Under the pieces are notes generated by a model that saw only the letters and a list, made by a program, of their open reading frames with translations, did not search any database and was not told the origin of the DNA. Of a DNA stretch of 64,000 nt, positions 26,169 through 35,791 are shown in pieces. How positions within the stretch are numbered: the stretch's first letter is position 1; the number at the start of each line of letters is the position of its first letter. Made by a program: the position numbers and the translations under genes. Source of the DNA: Candidatus Segatella mututuai (GTDB lineage: Bacteria > Bacteroidota > Bacteroidia > Bacteroidales > Bacteroidaceae); NCBI GenBank assembly GCA_002439605.1, contig DJOI01000086.1, positions 1-64,000 of the forward strand, read 5' to 3'.

Positions 26169-28673
26169 CTAACCCTTTAACTCCTGAACTTTTTTATTTC
26201 TTTTCCACTCCACTACTATACCTATTATAATAAGGAGCACGAGGACTGCATAAGCCACGTAAGCTACCATCTCGGTATTCTTCAACGACTGAGGATGGAA
26301 GTCGAGCACAACCTTGTGAGTTCCTGGTTTTACATGGATAGCACGGAGGATGTAATTCACTCTGCCCAGCTCCACAGGCTGTCCATCCACGGTAGCCGTC
26401 CATCCTGGATAATAAATCTCGGAGAAGACGATGACACCACCCTTGCCAGACTTCACTTCGTAGGTCAAGTTGTTTGGCTTATACTGGGTCATCTTCACCA
26501 CAGAGGTATCGTCTTGCTTGACGCTCTGCTGCAACTGCTCCTTGAACTTGGCATCGGCAACAGCCACATGGCGGAGATTCACCTTACCCACACCGTCAAT
26601 CTCTTGATTGGCGTTATCCACATATTTCACCTCGTCCACATACCAGGCATTGCCATAAGCGTATGGATTCTTCACCGGCACGGTATGTCCGCCCTGCAAA
26701 GGCAGGATGAAATACTTGGTGTTGAGCATGTTCAATACGGGGAAGATACTGTCGCCGTTCACCTTGGTCATATCTCCACCAGCCGCAGCCACCGCATTCA
26801 TGGTCTTTTGCATCTCTGGAGCGATATGAGCGTCTATCATCTCTTGATAGCGGCGCAACTTGGCTGGGTGATAACCGCCAATGCTCTTATGATAATAAGA
26901 AGTCTCGTTCTCATTGAACGTATCCGATGCGAGATTGAGCACACGATAGTCGAGAGATTTATCCTGACAGATAATCTTATCTGTTTCTGTCATCTGCTGC
27001 GGCTGATCGCGAACGCTCTTATCCACAAACATGTCATCGTAGAGATAACGCTTGTTGACCATCCACATATCCACCAAGCAGAGCAGCGCGATGCCCGCAA
27101 TCATATAAGTAGCGCCAAGTTTCTTGTACTTATAGAGCATCAAGAAAGCCGCACCGATGAGGATAATCCAGAAAGAACGCCAACAATCAGAAGTAAAGAT
27201 ATACTTGCGAACCTCGGTGAGATTGCTGATAAGCGGAGCCTGGTATTCAGCAGGCAACTGCTGGAGAGCTTGCATTTCTTGTCCTGTTACGAAATCGGAG
27301 AAGAACACGTTAGGCATAACGGCAAATAGCAAACAGAAGCCAGCCGTCAAGCCAAAGCTAACATATACATATCTAACTTTATTTGTCAGAATTTCCGGTT
27401 CATCCACAATACGTTTCAATGCCATCATTGCCAGCAAAGGAATGGTGAACTCGGCTATCACGAGGATGGAAGCCACAGTTCGGAACTTGGCGTACATCGG
27501 CACATAGTCGAGGAAGAAATTGGTAAACGGCATAAAGTTCCTGCCCCACGAGAGCAGGATGCTCAGGATGGTGGCAGCCAAGAGCGCCCACTTCATAGGT
27601 CCCTTCACGATAAAGAGCCCCAAGACGAAGAGCATCATCACGAATGCGCCCACATATACAGGACCGCTTGTGCCTGGCTGAGTGCCCCAATACTGCCCCA
27701 ACTGCTGATAAATCTGCACAAAGTTAGGGTCGGCCTTCTCCATCGCCTTGGTGTTTTGCGCAAGAGGCACGGAAGCACCGCCTTTGGCATCAGGAATCAA
27801 GAGCGTCCAGGTTTCGTCAATACCATAGCTCCACTGTGTGATATAGTCTCTATCCAAACCACTGCTGGTCTGGTTGGCGGCATTTTTCTTTACCAGCTCA
27901 CTCTTTCCGCGCATGGTTTCCTGCCCATACTGCCAAGTGTGATAAAGATTGGAGAGGTTCAAGCTGATACCGATGGCTGCGCCCACGACACACACAGCAG
28001 TAGCCTTGCCGAAGCGTGCCATCTCCTTCTTGCGGATGGCATCAGCCAAAAAGGCAATCACCATGAAGAGGATGACGAAGAGGTAATAATAGGTCATCTG
28101 CACATGGTTGGCATTTATCTCGAAGGCGGTAAATATGGCGGTGACGAGCAGTCCCCACAGGTACTTTCCCCTGTAAGCCAACACGATGCCGGCTATCATC
28201 GGAGGCAGATATGCCAAAGCCATCACCTTCCAGATGTGTCCTGCGGCAATGATGATAAAAAAGTACGAAGAGAAAGCCCAGATGATGGAACCCAAGGCCG
28301 CCAACGACTGCTTGAAGTCGAAAGCCCTCAGCAGGATATAGAATCCCAAGAGGTAGGCAAAGACATACCATACATTTTCTGGCAACCACAGATGGTAGAG
28401 GTTGGAAGCCTGCTTCAGCACCGCCCCGCTCTTATAGGAAGGAGCCATCTGATAGGTGGGCATACCACCGAAGATGGAGTTGGTCCAACGTGTTTCCTCA
28501 CCAGTTTTCTTCTCGAACTGCGATCTCTCCTGTCCTGCGCCCACACCCGCAGAGGCATCATGACGATACAGGATGCGTCCATCTATGTCGGCGGGCATAA
28601 AGTACACGAAAGAGATAACCGCAAACATGACCACTGCTAAAATGTCAAGCAGATATTTCTTCAAAAATTTCAT
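26169..28673 (-). CDS. YfhO family membrane protein
   Basis: 834 residues with about 12-13 hydrophobic helices. Early FVYFMPADIDGRILYRHDAS and the long extracytoplasmic loop after residue 540 (LDYRVLNLASDTFNENETSYYHKSIGGYHP in part) are typical of YfhO. It ends with a soluble segment (FSEIYYPGWTATVDGQP) and a last helix. YfhO members are GT-C-like enzymes thought to glycosylate surface polymers such as teichoic acids in Firmicutes; the Bacteroidota substrate is not known. First gene of the operon. A minus-strand -7 box TATCTTTG is at 28706-28713. Confidence 0.85.
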   Translation of the reverse strand: MKFLKKYLLDILAVVMFAVISFVYFMPADIDGRILYRHDASAGVGAGQERSQFEKKTGEETRWTNSIFGGMPTYQMAPSYKSGAVLKQASNLYHLWLPENVWYVFAYLLGFYILLRAFDFKQSLAALGSIIWAFSSYFFIIIAAGHIWKVMALAYLPPMIAGIVLAYRGKYLWGLLVTAIFTAFEINANHVQMTYYYLFVILFMVIAFLADAIRKKEMARFGKATAVCVVGAAIGISLNLSNLYHTWQYGQETMRGKSELVKKNAANQTSSGLDRDYITQWSYGIDETWTLLIPDAKGGASVPLAQNTKAMEKADPNFVQIYQQLGQYWGTQPGTSGPVYVGAFVMMLFVLGLFIVKGPMKWALLAATILSILLSWGRNFMPFTNFFLDYVPMYAKFRTVASILVIAEFTIPLLAMMALKRIVDEPEILTNKVRYVYVSFGLTAGFCLLFAVMPNVFFSDFVTGQEMQALQQLPAEYQAPLISNLTEVRKYIFTSDCWRSFWIILIGAAFLMLYKYKKLGATYMIAGIALLCLVDMWMVNKRYLYDDMFVDKSVRDQPQQMTETDKIICQDKSLDYRVLNLASDTFNENETSYYHKSIGGYHPAKLRRYQEMIDAHIAPEMQKTMNAVAAAGGDMTKVNGDSIFPVLNMLNTKYFILPLQGGHTVPVKNPYAYGNAWYVDEVKYVDNANQEIDGVGKVNLRHVAVADAKFKEQLQQSVKQDDTSVVKMTQYKPNNLTYEVKSGKGGVIVFSEIYYPGWTATVDGQPVELGRVNYILRAIHVKPGTHKVVLDFHPQSLKNTEMVAYVAYAVLVLLIIIGIVVEWKRNKKVQELKG

Positions 28674-28799
28674 TATCTTATTATAAACGTTTATATTTTC
28701 TCGTGCAAAGATAGTAATTTTCTCTTATAAGAAATGCCACAGGCAAGATATTTTTTGTATTTTTGCATTCTAATTCGTTACAAATAGCATTTTTACAGT

Positions 28800-29498
28800 A
28801 TGAAAATAGGTATTATCGTTGCGATGGACAAGGAGTTCGCACAACTCAGGACGCTGCTCAGCGACAGCAAGACAGAGCGCAGAAACCATAAAGACTTCGT
28901 GACAGGAGCCATCGGAGGCAATGAAATCATCATGCAGCAATGCGGCATAGGAAAGGTAAACAGCGCCATAGGAACCGTGGAAATGATAGACGCTTACCAC
29001 CCCGACCTCGTCATCTCGACAGGTGTGGCGGGAGGAGCCGACATACAACTCAACGTGACGGAAGTGGTGGTTTCTACGGAATGTGTTTACCATGACGCCT
29101 ACTGTGGAGAGGAATGTGCCTTCGGACAAATTCTCGGCATGCCTGCCACCTTTCCCACTCCATCAGAATACATAGGAAAAGCACTCGCCGTAAACGACGA
29201 GCCCGGAGACATCCTTCCCAAAATTCATGCCGGACAGATAGTCAGCGGAGAGTGGTTTGTAGACAGCAAGGAGAAGATGCGCTCCATCCTCGACCACTTT
29301 CCTCAGGCTATGGCAGTGGACATGGAGAGTTGCTCCATCGCCCAGACTTGCCACATCTACCAGACCCCCTTCATCTCCTTCCGCATCATCAGCGACGTGC
29401 CCCTCAAGGACACCAAGGCACAACAGTATTTCGACTTCTGGGCAAAGATGGCAGAAGGCTCATTCAATGTCACAAAGGCTTTCCTGGAAAGCCTTTAG
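28800..29498 (+). CDS. mtnN: 5'-methylthioadenosine/S-adenosylhomocysteine nucleosidase
   Basis: 232 residues, standard length. Catalytic residues fall where expected for MTAN: Glu 12 (AMDKEFAQ), Glu 176 in AVDMESCSIAQ and Asp 199 in RIISDVP. It removes adenine from S-adenosylhomocysteine, 5'-methylthioadenosine and 5'-deoxyadenosine in the cytoplasm. The S-ribosylhomocysteine product is the substrate of LuxS, encoded 122 bp downstream on the same strand. A -7 box TATTTTTG lies at 28759-28766. Confidence 0.95.
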   Translation: MKIGIIVAMDKEFAQLRTLLSDSKTERRNHKDFVTGAIGGNEIIMQQCGIGKVNSAIGTVEMIDAYHPDLVISTGVAGGADIQLNVTEVVVSTECVYHDAYCGEECAFGQILGMPATFPTPSEYIGKALAVNDEPGDILPKIHAGQIVSGEWFVDSKEKMRSILDHFPQAMAVDMESCSIAQTCHIYQTPFISFRIISDVPLKDTKAQQYFDFWAKMAEGSFNVTKAFLESL

Positions 29499-29620
29499 GA
29501 GTGAAGAGAGAAGAGAGAAGAGTGAAGAGTGAAGAACAGTGAAGAATCCAAATGATTTTTCACTAAACATTAAACACTACACATTAAACATTATAAAATT
29601 AAACATTAAACATTATTAAA
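29499..29620. repeat. Low-complexity spacer between mtnN and luxS
   Basis: First a run of GAAGAGAGAAGAG/GTGAAGA repeats (29499-29547), then ACATTAAAC repeated about five times (29571-29615). Similar ACATTTAAC/AACACTTAACA strings precede other genes (about 39520 and 51555). Probably slippage-prone spacer. Confidence 0.5.
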
Positions 29621-30106
29621 ATGAACAAGATACCCAGTTTCACCATCAATCACAACAAATTGCTCCGTGGCATATACGTCAGTCGCAAGGACGAGGTAGG
29701 CGGAGAAGTAGTAACCACCTTCGACATCCGGATGAAGGTGCCCAACCAAGAACCATGCCTTCACAACGGTGCCATTCATACCATAGAACACCTGGCAGCC
29801 ACATACCTACGCAACGACCCCGAGTGGAAAGACCGCATTATCTATTGGGGACCTATGGGTTGCCTTACCGGCAACTACCTGCTGATACGTGGCGACCTTG
29901 AGAGCAAGGACATCGTGGAACTGATGAAACGTACTTTCCAGTTTATCGCCGACTTCGAGGGCGACATTCCAGGCCAGGCTGCCAAGGATTGTGGCAACTA
30001 CCTGCTCCACGACCTGCCTATGGCGAAGTATGAATCCAGGAAATATCTCGAAGAGGTCTTGAACGTCATCAAGGAAGTAAACCTAATCTATCCGACGCAA
30101 GACTAA
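29621..30106 (+). CDS. luxS: S-ribosylhomocysteine lyase (AI-2 synthesis)
   Basis: 161 residues. Metal ligands His 53 and His 57 in the HTIEHL motif and Cys 124 (KDCGNYLL), and the catalytic Cys 81 in GCLTGNYL, are all present. LuxS splits S-ribosylhomocysteine into homocysteine and DPD, the precursor of autoinducer-2. With mtnN upstream this makes the two-step recycling of S-adenosylhomocysteine. A strong terminator closes the unit. Confidence 0.97.
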   Translation: MNKIPSFTINHNKLLRGIYVSRKDEVGGEVVTTFDIRMKVPNQEPCLHNGAIHTIEHLAATYLRNDPEWKDRIIYWGPMGCLTGNYLLIRGDLESKDIVELMKRTFQFIADFEGDIPGQAAKDCGNYLLHDLPMAKYESRKYLEEVLNVIKEVNLIYPTQD

Positions 30107-30130
30107 GACACAGAGGGCACAAAACATCAA

Positions 30131-30174
30131 GACAAAAGCGACAGTTCGCAATGCTGCAAACGGTCGCTTTTGTC
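30131..30174 (+). terminator. luxS terminator
   Basis: Perfect 12-bp stem GACAAAAGCGAC (30131-30142) and GTCGCTTTTGTC (30163-30174) followed by TTATTTTAT. The nearby convergent transporter gene may use it too. Confidence 0.85.
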
Positions 30175-30199
30175 TTATTTTATGAGGCGAATCACTCCT

Positions 30200-31165
30200 C
30201 TACCATTTCAGATGTCCATACTTCTCCTTATACCATAGTTGCCAGCCATTCACGAGGTTCTGCCAAACGACATACGCTCCTGGCGCAACAGCAGCCAATG
30301 GGTTCAAGAAAGTAAGCGTCAACCAAATGCCAACGATGGTATTTTTCTGCCCCAAAGCCTGCCCCGCACTGATGCTGGCGCCGAAGTGCCTGCCTACAGC
30401 CTTGCCGATGACAAACTGGATGATGCAAACAAACAAAGGTACGATGAGGAGCAAGGCTAATATCCATCCCGAGACATCAGCATGCAGGATGTTCCTCAAC
30501 GTCTCACCCATCAATATCGTCAGATTGAAGCACCACATGTAGAATCCCAAGTCTTTCACACTCTTGATCTTATCTACAAATTTCGGGAAAAAGCGACGGC
30601 TCAGCAAAGCAAGCAACAATGGCACCACCAAAACTGTAGTCACATTGCGGAATACCATCGCACTCATCATCAGAAACGAGACATCAGCCTCTTTCTCCAC
30701 CATCGGGAAAAGACTCGGAATGATGACCATCGTAAAAATGTTGGCTATCACCGTATAGGTAGTAAGCGACCCGATGCTTCCTCCCAATTTTTCCGTCACT
30801 ACCGCAACTGCTGCAGCCGTCGGACAGATAAAACAGATGAAAGCACCCTCCAAAATCAACTTGGTCTCGTAATTACTCCCAAATTCGAAAATGAGCACCA
30901 CCATCAACAGAGCCAGGGAAGTACGTATCAATTGAAGGACAAAATGCCACGCCTTGGGTTTCATCTCCTTGATTTCTATCTTGCAGAAAGTGACATAAAG
31001 CAAGGAAAAAAGAATAACAGGCATCAAGTCCACCAATTTAGGACCTACCGACACCCCAAAAGGCTCCAAGAATGGCACATTGGCAAATATCAAATATACC
31101 ACAGCGCCCAGCACCAAAGAACAAGGCAGCGAGAATTTACGAAAGAATCTCCACACGACACCCAT
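30200..31165 (-). CDS. BASS family (bile acid:sodium symporter-like) transporter
   Basis: 321 residues with 9-10 hydrophobic helices. The middle has FICPTAAAVAVVTEKLGGS and a later GQALGQKNTIVGIWLTLTFLNP, the two discontinuous-helix regions that form the substrate and sodium sites in BASS carriers. Family members move bile acids, pantoate, keto acids or other organic anions with sodium; the substrate here is unknown. A -7 box TAACTTTG lies on the minus strand at 31191-31198. Confidence 0.8.
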   Translation of the reverse strand: MGVVWRFFRKFSLPCSLVLGAVVYLIFANVPFLEPFGVSVGPKLVDLMPVILFSLLYVTFCKIEIKEMKPKAWHFVLQLIRTSLALLMVVLIFEFGSNYETKLILEGAFICFICPTAAAVAVVTEKLGGSIGSLTTYTVIANIFTMVIIPSLFPMVEKEADVSFLMMSAMVFRNVTTVLVVPLLLALLSRRFFPKFVDKIKSVKDLGFYMWCFNLTILMGETLRNILHADVSGWILALLLIVPLFVCIIQFVIGKAVGRHFGASISAGQALGQKNTIVGIWLTLTFLNPLAAVAPGAYVVWQNLVNGWQLWYKEKYGHLKW

Positions 31166-31280
31166 ATCTATATATTTTAAAATCTGAGTGCAAAGTTAAA
31201 GTAAAAAATCGAAAAGATAAAAGAAAATAAGAAGAAAAAACTTATTGGAAAGCAAAACTATAAAATTGAAAGCAAAAAAG

Positions 31281-31317
31281 AATCCCCTCCACCAAATTTC
31301 TTTGGCAAAAGGGGATT
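31281..31317 (-). terminator. typA terminator
   Basis: Stem AATCCCCT (31281-31288) with AGGGGATT (31310-31317) and an inner CCAAA/TTTGG stem; a TTCTTTTTT run follows on the minus strand. Confidence 0.75.
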
Positions 31318-31348
31318 TCTTAAGGATCCATTTATATATAAGCTAAGC

Positions 31349-33151
31349 TTAATCCTTATTACTGCGCTTGCGCTTCAAGTGGTCAAGTTCGATCTTGCGC
31401 ATACGCATGCTCTTAGGAGTAACCTCCACGTACTCGTCCTCGCGGATGTACTCCAAGCACTCCTCAAGGCTCATCACTGTCTTAGGAATCACACGAGCCT
31501 TGTCGTCGGAACCAGAGGCACGCACGTTGGTCAACTGCTTTGCCTTGGTTACGTTGACAACCAAGTCGTTCTCGTGAACGTGCTCACCTACAACCTCACC
31601 ACCGTAAACTTCCTCACCAGGATCGATGAAGAACTTACCGCGATCCTGAAGCTTGTCGATGGCGTAAGCATATGCTGTACCAGTCTCCAAGGCAATCATG
31701 CTACCGTTGCTGCGACGGCTGATCTCGCCCTTGTATGGCTGATACTCCTTGAAGCGGTGAGCCATGATGGCCTCGCCCTGGGAAGCTGTCAACACGTTGG
31801 TACGAAGACCGATGATGCCACGTGAAGGAATATCGAACTCGATGTCCACACGGTCGCCCATGTTGAGCATGGAGGTCATATCACCCTTACGGCGTGTCAC
31901 CATATCAATCATCTTGGAGGCAAACTCCTCTGGCACGTTGATGGTCAACTCCTCCACAGGCTCGCACTTCACACCATCGATTTCCTTGTAGATAACCTGT
32001 GGCTGACCTACCTGAAGCTCGTAGCCCTCGCGACGCATGGTCTCGATGAGGACAGAGAGGTGGAGCACACCACGACCTGAGACAATCCACTTATCGGTGG
32101 TATCCTCGTAAGGCTGGACACGAAGTGCGAGGTTCTTCTCCAACTCCTTGTTCAAGCGCTCCTGAATGTGACGGGAAGTACAGAACTTACCCTCCTTGCC
32201 GAAGAAAGGAGAATCGTTGATGGTGAAGAGCATACTCATGGTAGGTTCATCGACAGCGATAGGAGGAAGCGGCTCCGGGTTCTCGTAGTCGCAGATGGTA
32301 TCGCCAATCTCAAACTTCTCCAAGCCGATTACAGCGCAGATGTCGCCAGAATCCACATGGTCTGTCTTCTTATGCCCCATACCCTCGAAAGTGTGGAGCT
32401 CCTTGATCTTGGTCTTCTCCTGCGTACCGTCACGATGGCAGATGGTAACGTTCATGCCATCACGCAATGTACCACGGTGTACACGCCCCACGGCGATACG
32501 ACCAGTGTAGGAGCTATAGTCGAGAGATGTTATCAAGAGCTGTGGAGTACCTTCCAACTGTTTCGGAGCAGGAATAACCTCCACAATCTTGTCGAGCAAG
32601 TAATCGATATTGTCGGTAGGACTCTTCCAGTCCTCTGCCATCCAGCCATTTTTTGCAGAACCATAGACTACCGGGAAGTCGAGCTGGTCCTCTGTGGCAT
32701 TGAGGTCGCACATCAAGTCGAACACCATTTCGTAAACCTCCTCAGGGCGACAGTTGGGCTTGTCCACCTTGTTGACCACAACGATAGGCTTCAGCCCAAG
32801 TTGCAAAGCCTTCTGTAGCACAAAACGAGTTTGAGGCATAGGCCCCTCGAAAGCATCGACGAGGAGCAGGCAGCCGTCTGCCATGTTGAGCACACGCTCA
32901 ACCTCACCACCGAAGTCAGAGTGTCCAGGAGTATCGAGAATATTAATCTTAGTACCTTTCCAATTAATAGACACATTCTTTGAGAGAATGGTTATACCAC
33001 GCTCGCGCTCCAAGTCGTTGGAGTCGAGAACTTCGCCACTGTTATCCTGGCCATCGCGGAAGAGTTTGCCAGCGAGCATCATCTTGTCTACCAAGGTCGT
33101 CTTACCATGGTCAACGTGTGCAATAACTGCAATGTTTCTAATGTCTTGCAT
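31349..33151 (-). CDS. typA: Ribosome-associated GTPase TypA/BipA
   Basis: 600 residues. The G domain has [15 protein letters not shown] (G1, residues 11-25), the switch region [26 protein letters not shown] (G3) and VVNKVDKP (G4). Elongation-factor-like domains and the TypA-specific C-terminal domain ([15 protein letters not shown], then [16 protein letters not shown]) follow. It binds the ribosome and supports assembly and stress growth. A -7 box TAATTTTG is at 33185-33192 on the minus strand, back-to-back with the rpsO promoter. Confidence 0.96.
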   Translation of the reverse strand: MQDIRNIAVIAHVDHGKTTLVDKMMLAGKLFRDGQDNSGEVLDSNDLERERGITILSKNVSINWKGTKINILDTPGHSDFGGEVERVLNMADGCLLLVDAFEGPMPQTRFVLQKALQLGLKPIVVVNKVDKPNCRPEEVYEMVFDLMCDLNATEDQLDFPVVYGSAKNGWMAEDWKSPTDNIDYLLDKIVEVIPAPKQLEGTPQLLITSLDYSSYTGRIAVGRVHRGTLRDGMNVTICHRDGTQEKTKIKELHTFEGMGHKKTDHVDSGDICAVIGLEKFEIGDTICDYENPEPLPPIAVDEPTMSMLFTINDSPFFGKEGKFCTSRHIQERLNKELEKNLALRVQPYEDTTDKWIVSGRGVLHLSVLIETMRREGYELQVGQPQVIYKEIDGVKCEPVEELTINVPEEFASKMIDMVTRRKGDMTSMLNMGDRVDIEFDIPSRGIIGLRTNVLTASQGEAIMAHRFKEYQPYKGEISRRSNGSMIALETGTAYAYAIDKLQDRGKFFIDPGEEVYGGEVVGEHVHENDLVVNVTKAKQLTNVRASGSDDKARVIPKTVMSLEECLEYIREDEYVEVTPKSMRMRKIELDHLKRKRSNKD

Positions 33152-33210
33152 TTTTTTACCTTAAGTACTTTATGAAATTCGGTGCAAAATTACAAAAAAT
33201 ATCGGAAAAG

Positions 33211-33242
33211 TTTGCATGAACAACGAAAAAGTTGTAACTTTG
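33211..33242 (+). promoter_or_regulatory. rpsO promoter
   Basis: TTTG at 33211-33214 and TAACTTTG at 33235-33242, 20 bp apart. Confidence 0.8.
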
Positions 33243-33300
33243 CACCGCATTTTTAAAATGCACAATATTTATTCAATACAATTATTAAGTTTTTCAAGCA

Positions 33301-33570
33301 ATGTATTTAGACAAAGCAAAAAAAGAAGAGATCTTTAGCAAGTACGGAAAGTCTAACTCTGATACTGGTTCAGCAGAGAGCCAGATAGCATTGTTCTCAT
33401 ACCGTATTGCTCATTTGACGGAACATGTTAAGCAGAACCGTAAAGATTATACTACAACACGTGCATTGACACAGCTTGTAGGAAAGCGTCGCGCTTTGCT
33501 CAACTACTTGTACGACCGCGATATCCATCGCTACCGTGCCATCATCAAGGCTCTCGGCCTCCGCAAGTAA
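33301..33570 (+). CDS. rpsO: 30S ribosomal protein S15
   Basis: 89 residues, exact family length. It contains the conserved DTGSAESQIALFSYRIAHLTEH and LVGKRRALLNYLYDRD regions that bind 16S rRNA helix 22 in the central domain. Single-gene unit with its own promoter (33211-33242) and terminator (33600-33637). The pnp gene that often follows rpsO in other phyla is absent. Confidence 0.98.
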   Translation: MYLDKAKKEEIFSKYGKSNSDTGSAESQIALFSYRIAHLTEHVKQNRKDYTTTRALTQLVGKRRALLNYLYDRDIHRYRAIIKALGLRK

Positions 33571-33599
33571 TCTTTGGGCAATTTGCTAAAAAGACATTC

Positions 33600-33637
33600 A
33601 ATCCCATCATTCTCACTGAGAGTGATGGGATTTTTCT
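33600..33637 (+). terminator. rpsO terminator
   Basis: Perfect stem AATCCCATCA (33600-33609) and TGATGGGATT (33623-33632), followed by TTTC. Confidence 0.85.
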
Positions 33638-33772
33638 ATTTGAATATCCGCAATCGTCCAAATTATAGCAGGAAATGCATCGAATTTCCTGATGACTAAT
33701 TTAGTTTTGTGGCAGAGCATGATTCAAACATATAACTCTTGTAGATAGTAATCATAGTGAAAGTACGAAGAT

Positions 33773-33841
33773 GTGCTTCCTTGCGGGGCAAAGTTGTGCT
33801 TCCTTATGGGTTAACATTGTGCATCCTTAAAGGGCATCAAA
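33773..33841. repeat. Three-unit 23-bp degenerate tandem repeat
   Basis: The head GTGCTTCCTT/GTGCATCCTT starts at 33773, 33796 and 33819 (periods 23 and 23); tails contain GGGGCAAAGTT, TGGGTTAACATT and AGGGCATCAAA. Confidence 0.7.
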
Positions 33842-33853
33842 CTTGAATATGAA

Positions 33854-33945
33854 GGGCGTTCCACGGGCGTGGGCTGACCGTCCCACGACCGTGGAACGAC
33901 TGGCTGACGACCGTGAGCCAAATGACTGACGGTCGTGGAATGCCC
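33854..33945. other. GC-rich nested palindromes, possible structured RNA
   Basis: Outer arms GGGCGTTCCACG (33854-33865) and CGTGGAATGCCC (33934-33945) pair with one mismatch. Inside are CGTGGG/CCCACG (33868-33873 with 33882-33887) and GGCT/AGCC or ACGACCGT/ACGGTCGT arms. The motif CCACGGTCGT appears several times in both orientations. GC content is far above the surrounding gap. Confidence 0.45.
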
Positions 33946-34160
33946 GACGGAGTTGGACATTTGCTATCATCTAAAACTGACGTATGGCAGAATCTATCGA
34001 GAGATAGTTTCAAGAAATCCTCTTTAACACCGTGATATTTTGCAATTTGGATGACTGCGGATATTCATAAAAGAAACTTACACGAAATGAGTAGAAAATC
34101 ATAGAATAAAGGCCATTATGCGACTTAAGCTTTTCAAGATTCCACACTCACGTTCATTTA

Positions 34161-34568
34161 TCATTTCTTGATTTCTCTAAGAGGAGCCATCACAAAATCT
34201 CTTTCCTCCATCAGGGGATGAGGAATCTTCAGGTCGGGCTGGTCGACACGAAGATCGTCGTACAGCAGAATATCTATATCTATAATGCGGTCGTGATATT
34301 CGCCATTCACAGATTTGATAGTACGACCCATCTCTTGCTCCACCTTCTGAGTAGTCTCAAGCAACTGGCGAGGTGCCAAAGGAGTAAGCACACAGACACA
34401 TGCATTGACAAAGTCATTGGGCGAAGAATAGCCCCAAGGCTTGGTTTCATATAGAGCTGACCGGCGCTCTACGTCGCCAATCAGCTCTCCTATTTTTTCT
34501 ATAGCCTCGCGGATGTTACGCTTGCGGTTGCCTAAGTTTGACCCGAGGCTCAAATATACTCTATGCAT
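34161..34568 (-). CDS. folK: 2-amino-4-hydroxy-6-hydroxymethyldihydropteridine pyrophosphokinase (HPPK)
   Basis: 135 residues. It opens with YLSLGSNLGNRKRNIREAI, and the HPPK signature lies around DRIIDIDILLYDDLRV with the two metal-binding Asp residues. It transfers pyrophosphate from ATP to 6-hydroxymethyl-dihydropterin, the step after FolB, in folate synthesis. Last gene of the ftsX-DUF3098-uppP-truB-queA-folK run; 11 bp separate it from queA. Confidence 0.95.
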   Translation of the reverse strand: MHRVYLSLGSNLGNRKRNIREAIEKIGELIGDVERRSALYETKPWGYSSPNDFVNACVCVLTPLAPRQLLETTQKVEQEMGRTIKSVNGEYHDRIIDIDILLYDDLRVDQPDLKIPHPLMEERDFVMAPLREIKK

Positions 34569-34579
34569 GTACAGATAAA

Positions 34580-35752
34580 TTAGTCGTTAAGAATGAGCAG
34601 AGAGTCGCCGAAGCAACCAAACATATACCCATTCTTCAAAGCTTTCATATATGCTTCGTATACAAGGTCGTAACCCCCAAAAGCAGCTGTGCTCATCATG
34701 AGCGTAGACTCTGGATGATAGAAATTGGCCACCATGCTGTCAGCCAGTCCGAACTCATAAGGAGGAAAGATAAACTTATTGGTCCATCCGTCAAACTCCT
34801 TCATCATTCCGTCTGTACCAACAGCTGTCTCAGTAGCTTTGACCACACTTGTACCGATGGCACAAACATGGTGTCCAGCCCGTTTGGTGCTGTTTACCAT
34901 ATCGCAAGCCTCCTTGCCGATATGCATCTGCTCAGAATCCATCTTATGCTTGGTAAGGTCTTCCACCTCTATTTCATGGAAACAGCCCAGTCCACAATGC
35001 AAAGTGATAAACGCAGAGTTGATGCCTCTGATTTCCATTCTCTTCATGAGTTCGCGCGAGAAATGAAGTCCAGTAGCTGGTGCCGTAACTGCACCTTCCT
35101 TTTCAGCAAAAACACATTGGAAGTCTTCCATATCCTCCTCTGTGGCATGGTGCACCTCACGATTGTCGATGACATAACGTGGCAAAGGAGCCTCGCCCAA
35201 GGCAAAGAGGGAACGCTTAAAGACATCATGCTGGCCGTCCTCATCATAGAGGAAACGAAGAGTTCGGCCACGGCTGGTAGTATTGTCTATCACCTCTGCC
35301 ACCATCTCGTTGACATCATCGAAGAAAAGTTTGTTTCCTATGCGAATCTTGCGGGCTGGCTCTACGAGCACATCCCAAAGTCGCATTTCTTCATTCAACT
35401 CCCTAAGCAGGAACACCTCTATCTTGGCATCGGTTTTCTCCTTGGTGCCATAGAGTCGCGCTGGGAATACTTTGGTATTATTGAACACAAACGTATCTCC
35501 CTCGTCAAAATAGTTGATGATATCTTTGAACTCTATAAAGTCGCCTTCGATAGGATTTCCATCAGCATCCTTGCGGTACATGTCTATGGTTCCCGACTTT
35601 TTGTGTAGAACCATCATACGCGCCTCGTCACGACGGGTTACCTCAAAGGTGCGCTCCTCCCCGGTAGATGTCCTGACGGTGCGCTTGGTTTTGTGTGGAT
35701 AAAGCGCCACCTGCGCCTCCGGCAACTTAAAGTTGAATTGTGACAGTTTCAT
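34580..35752 (-). CDS. queA: S-adenosylmethionine:tRNA ribosyltransferase-isomerase
   Basis: 390 residues, longer than the E. coli enzyme (about 356). Conserved regions include FNFKLPEAQVALYP at the start, FNNTKVFPARLYG near 92, GAVTAPATGLHFS near 230 and FITLHCGLGCFHEI near 257. QueA moves the ribosyl part of SAM to preQ1 in tRNA to form epoxyqueuosine. The extra length comes mainly from an insertion after residue 20 (TVRTSTGEERTFEVTRRDEA), usual in this phylum. It is 39 bp downstream of truB, another tRNA modification gene. Confidence 0.95.
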   Translation of the reverse strand: MKLSQFNFKLPEAQVALYPHKTKRTVRTSTGEERTFEVTRRDEARMMVLHKKSGTIDMYRKDADGNPIEGDFIEFKDIINYFDEGDTFVFNNTKVFPARLYGTKEKTDAKIEVFLLRELNEEMRLWDVLVEPARKIRIGNKLFFDDVNEMVAEVIDNTTSRGRTLRFLYDEDGQHDVFKRSLFALGEAPLPRYVIDNREVHHATEEDMEDFQCVFAEKEGAVTAPATGLHFSRELMKRMEIRGINSAFITLHCGLGCFHEIEVEDLTKHKMDSEQMHIGKEACDMVNSTKRAGHHVCAIGTSVVKATETAVGTDGMMKEFDGWTNKFIFPPYEFGLADSMVANFYHPESTLMMSTAAFGGYDLVYEAYMKALKNGYMFGCFGDSLLILND

Positions 35753-35791
35753 GTTATATTCGTCTCCTTCCTAATGGTTACTAATTATATT

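Larger units (their letters stand above)
33642..34066. repeat. Inverted repeats (23 bp) enclosing about 380 bp
   Basis: GAATATCCGCAATCGTCC plus AAATT at 33642-33664 is mirrored at 34044-34066 with only two mismatches, and the flanks outside are also similar (TTTCTATTT against TTTCTTTTAT). The enclosed DNA carries no ORF of note but does hold a three-unit repeat and a GC-rich palindrome block. This looks like a MITE-like or other non-autonomous element; it fills most of the 590-bp gap between rpsO and folK. Confidence 0.55.

Noticed and set aside
29499..29620. CRISPR-like repeats between mtnN and luxS
   Set aside because: Units are about 7-10 bp, contiguous and without spacers; this is low-complexity DNA. 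No CRISPR array was seen anywhere in the window.
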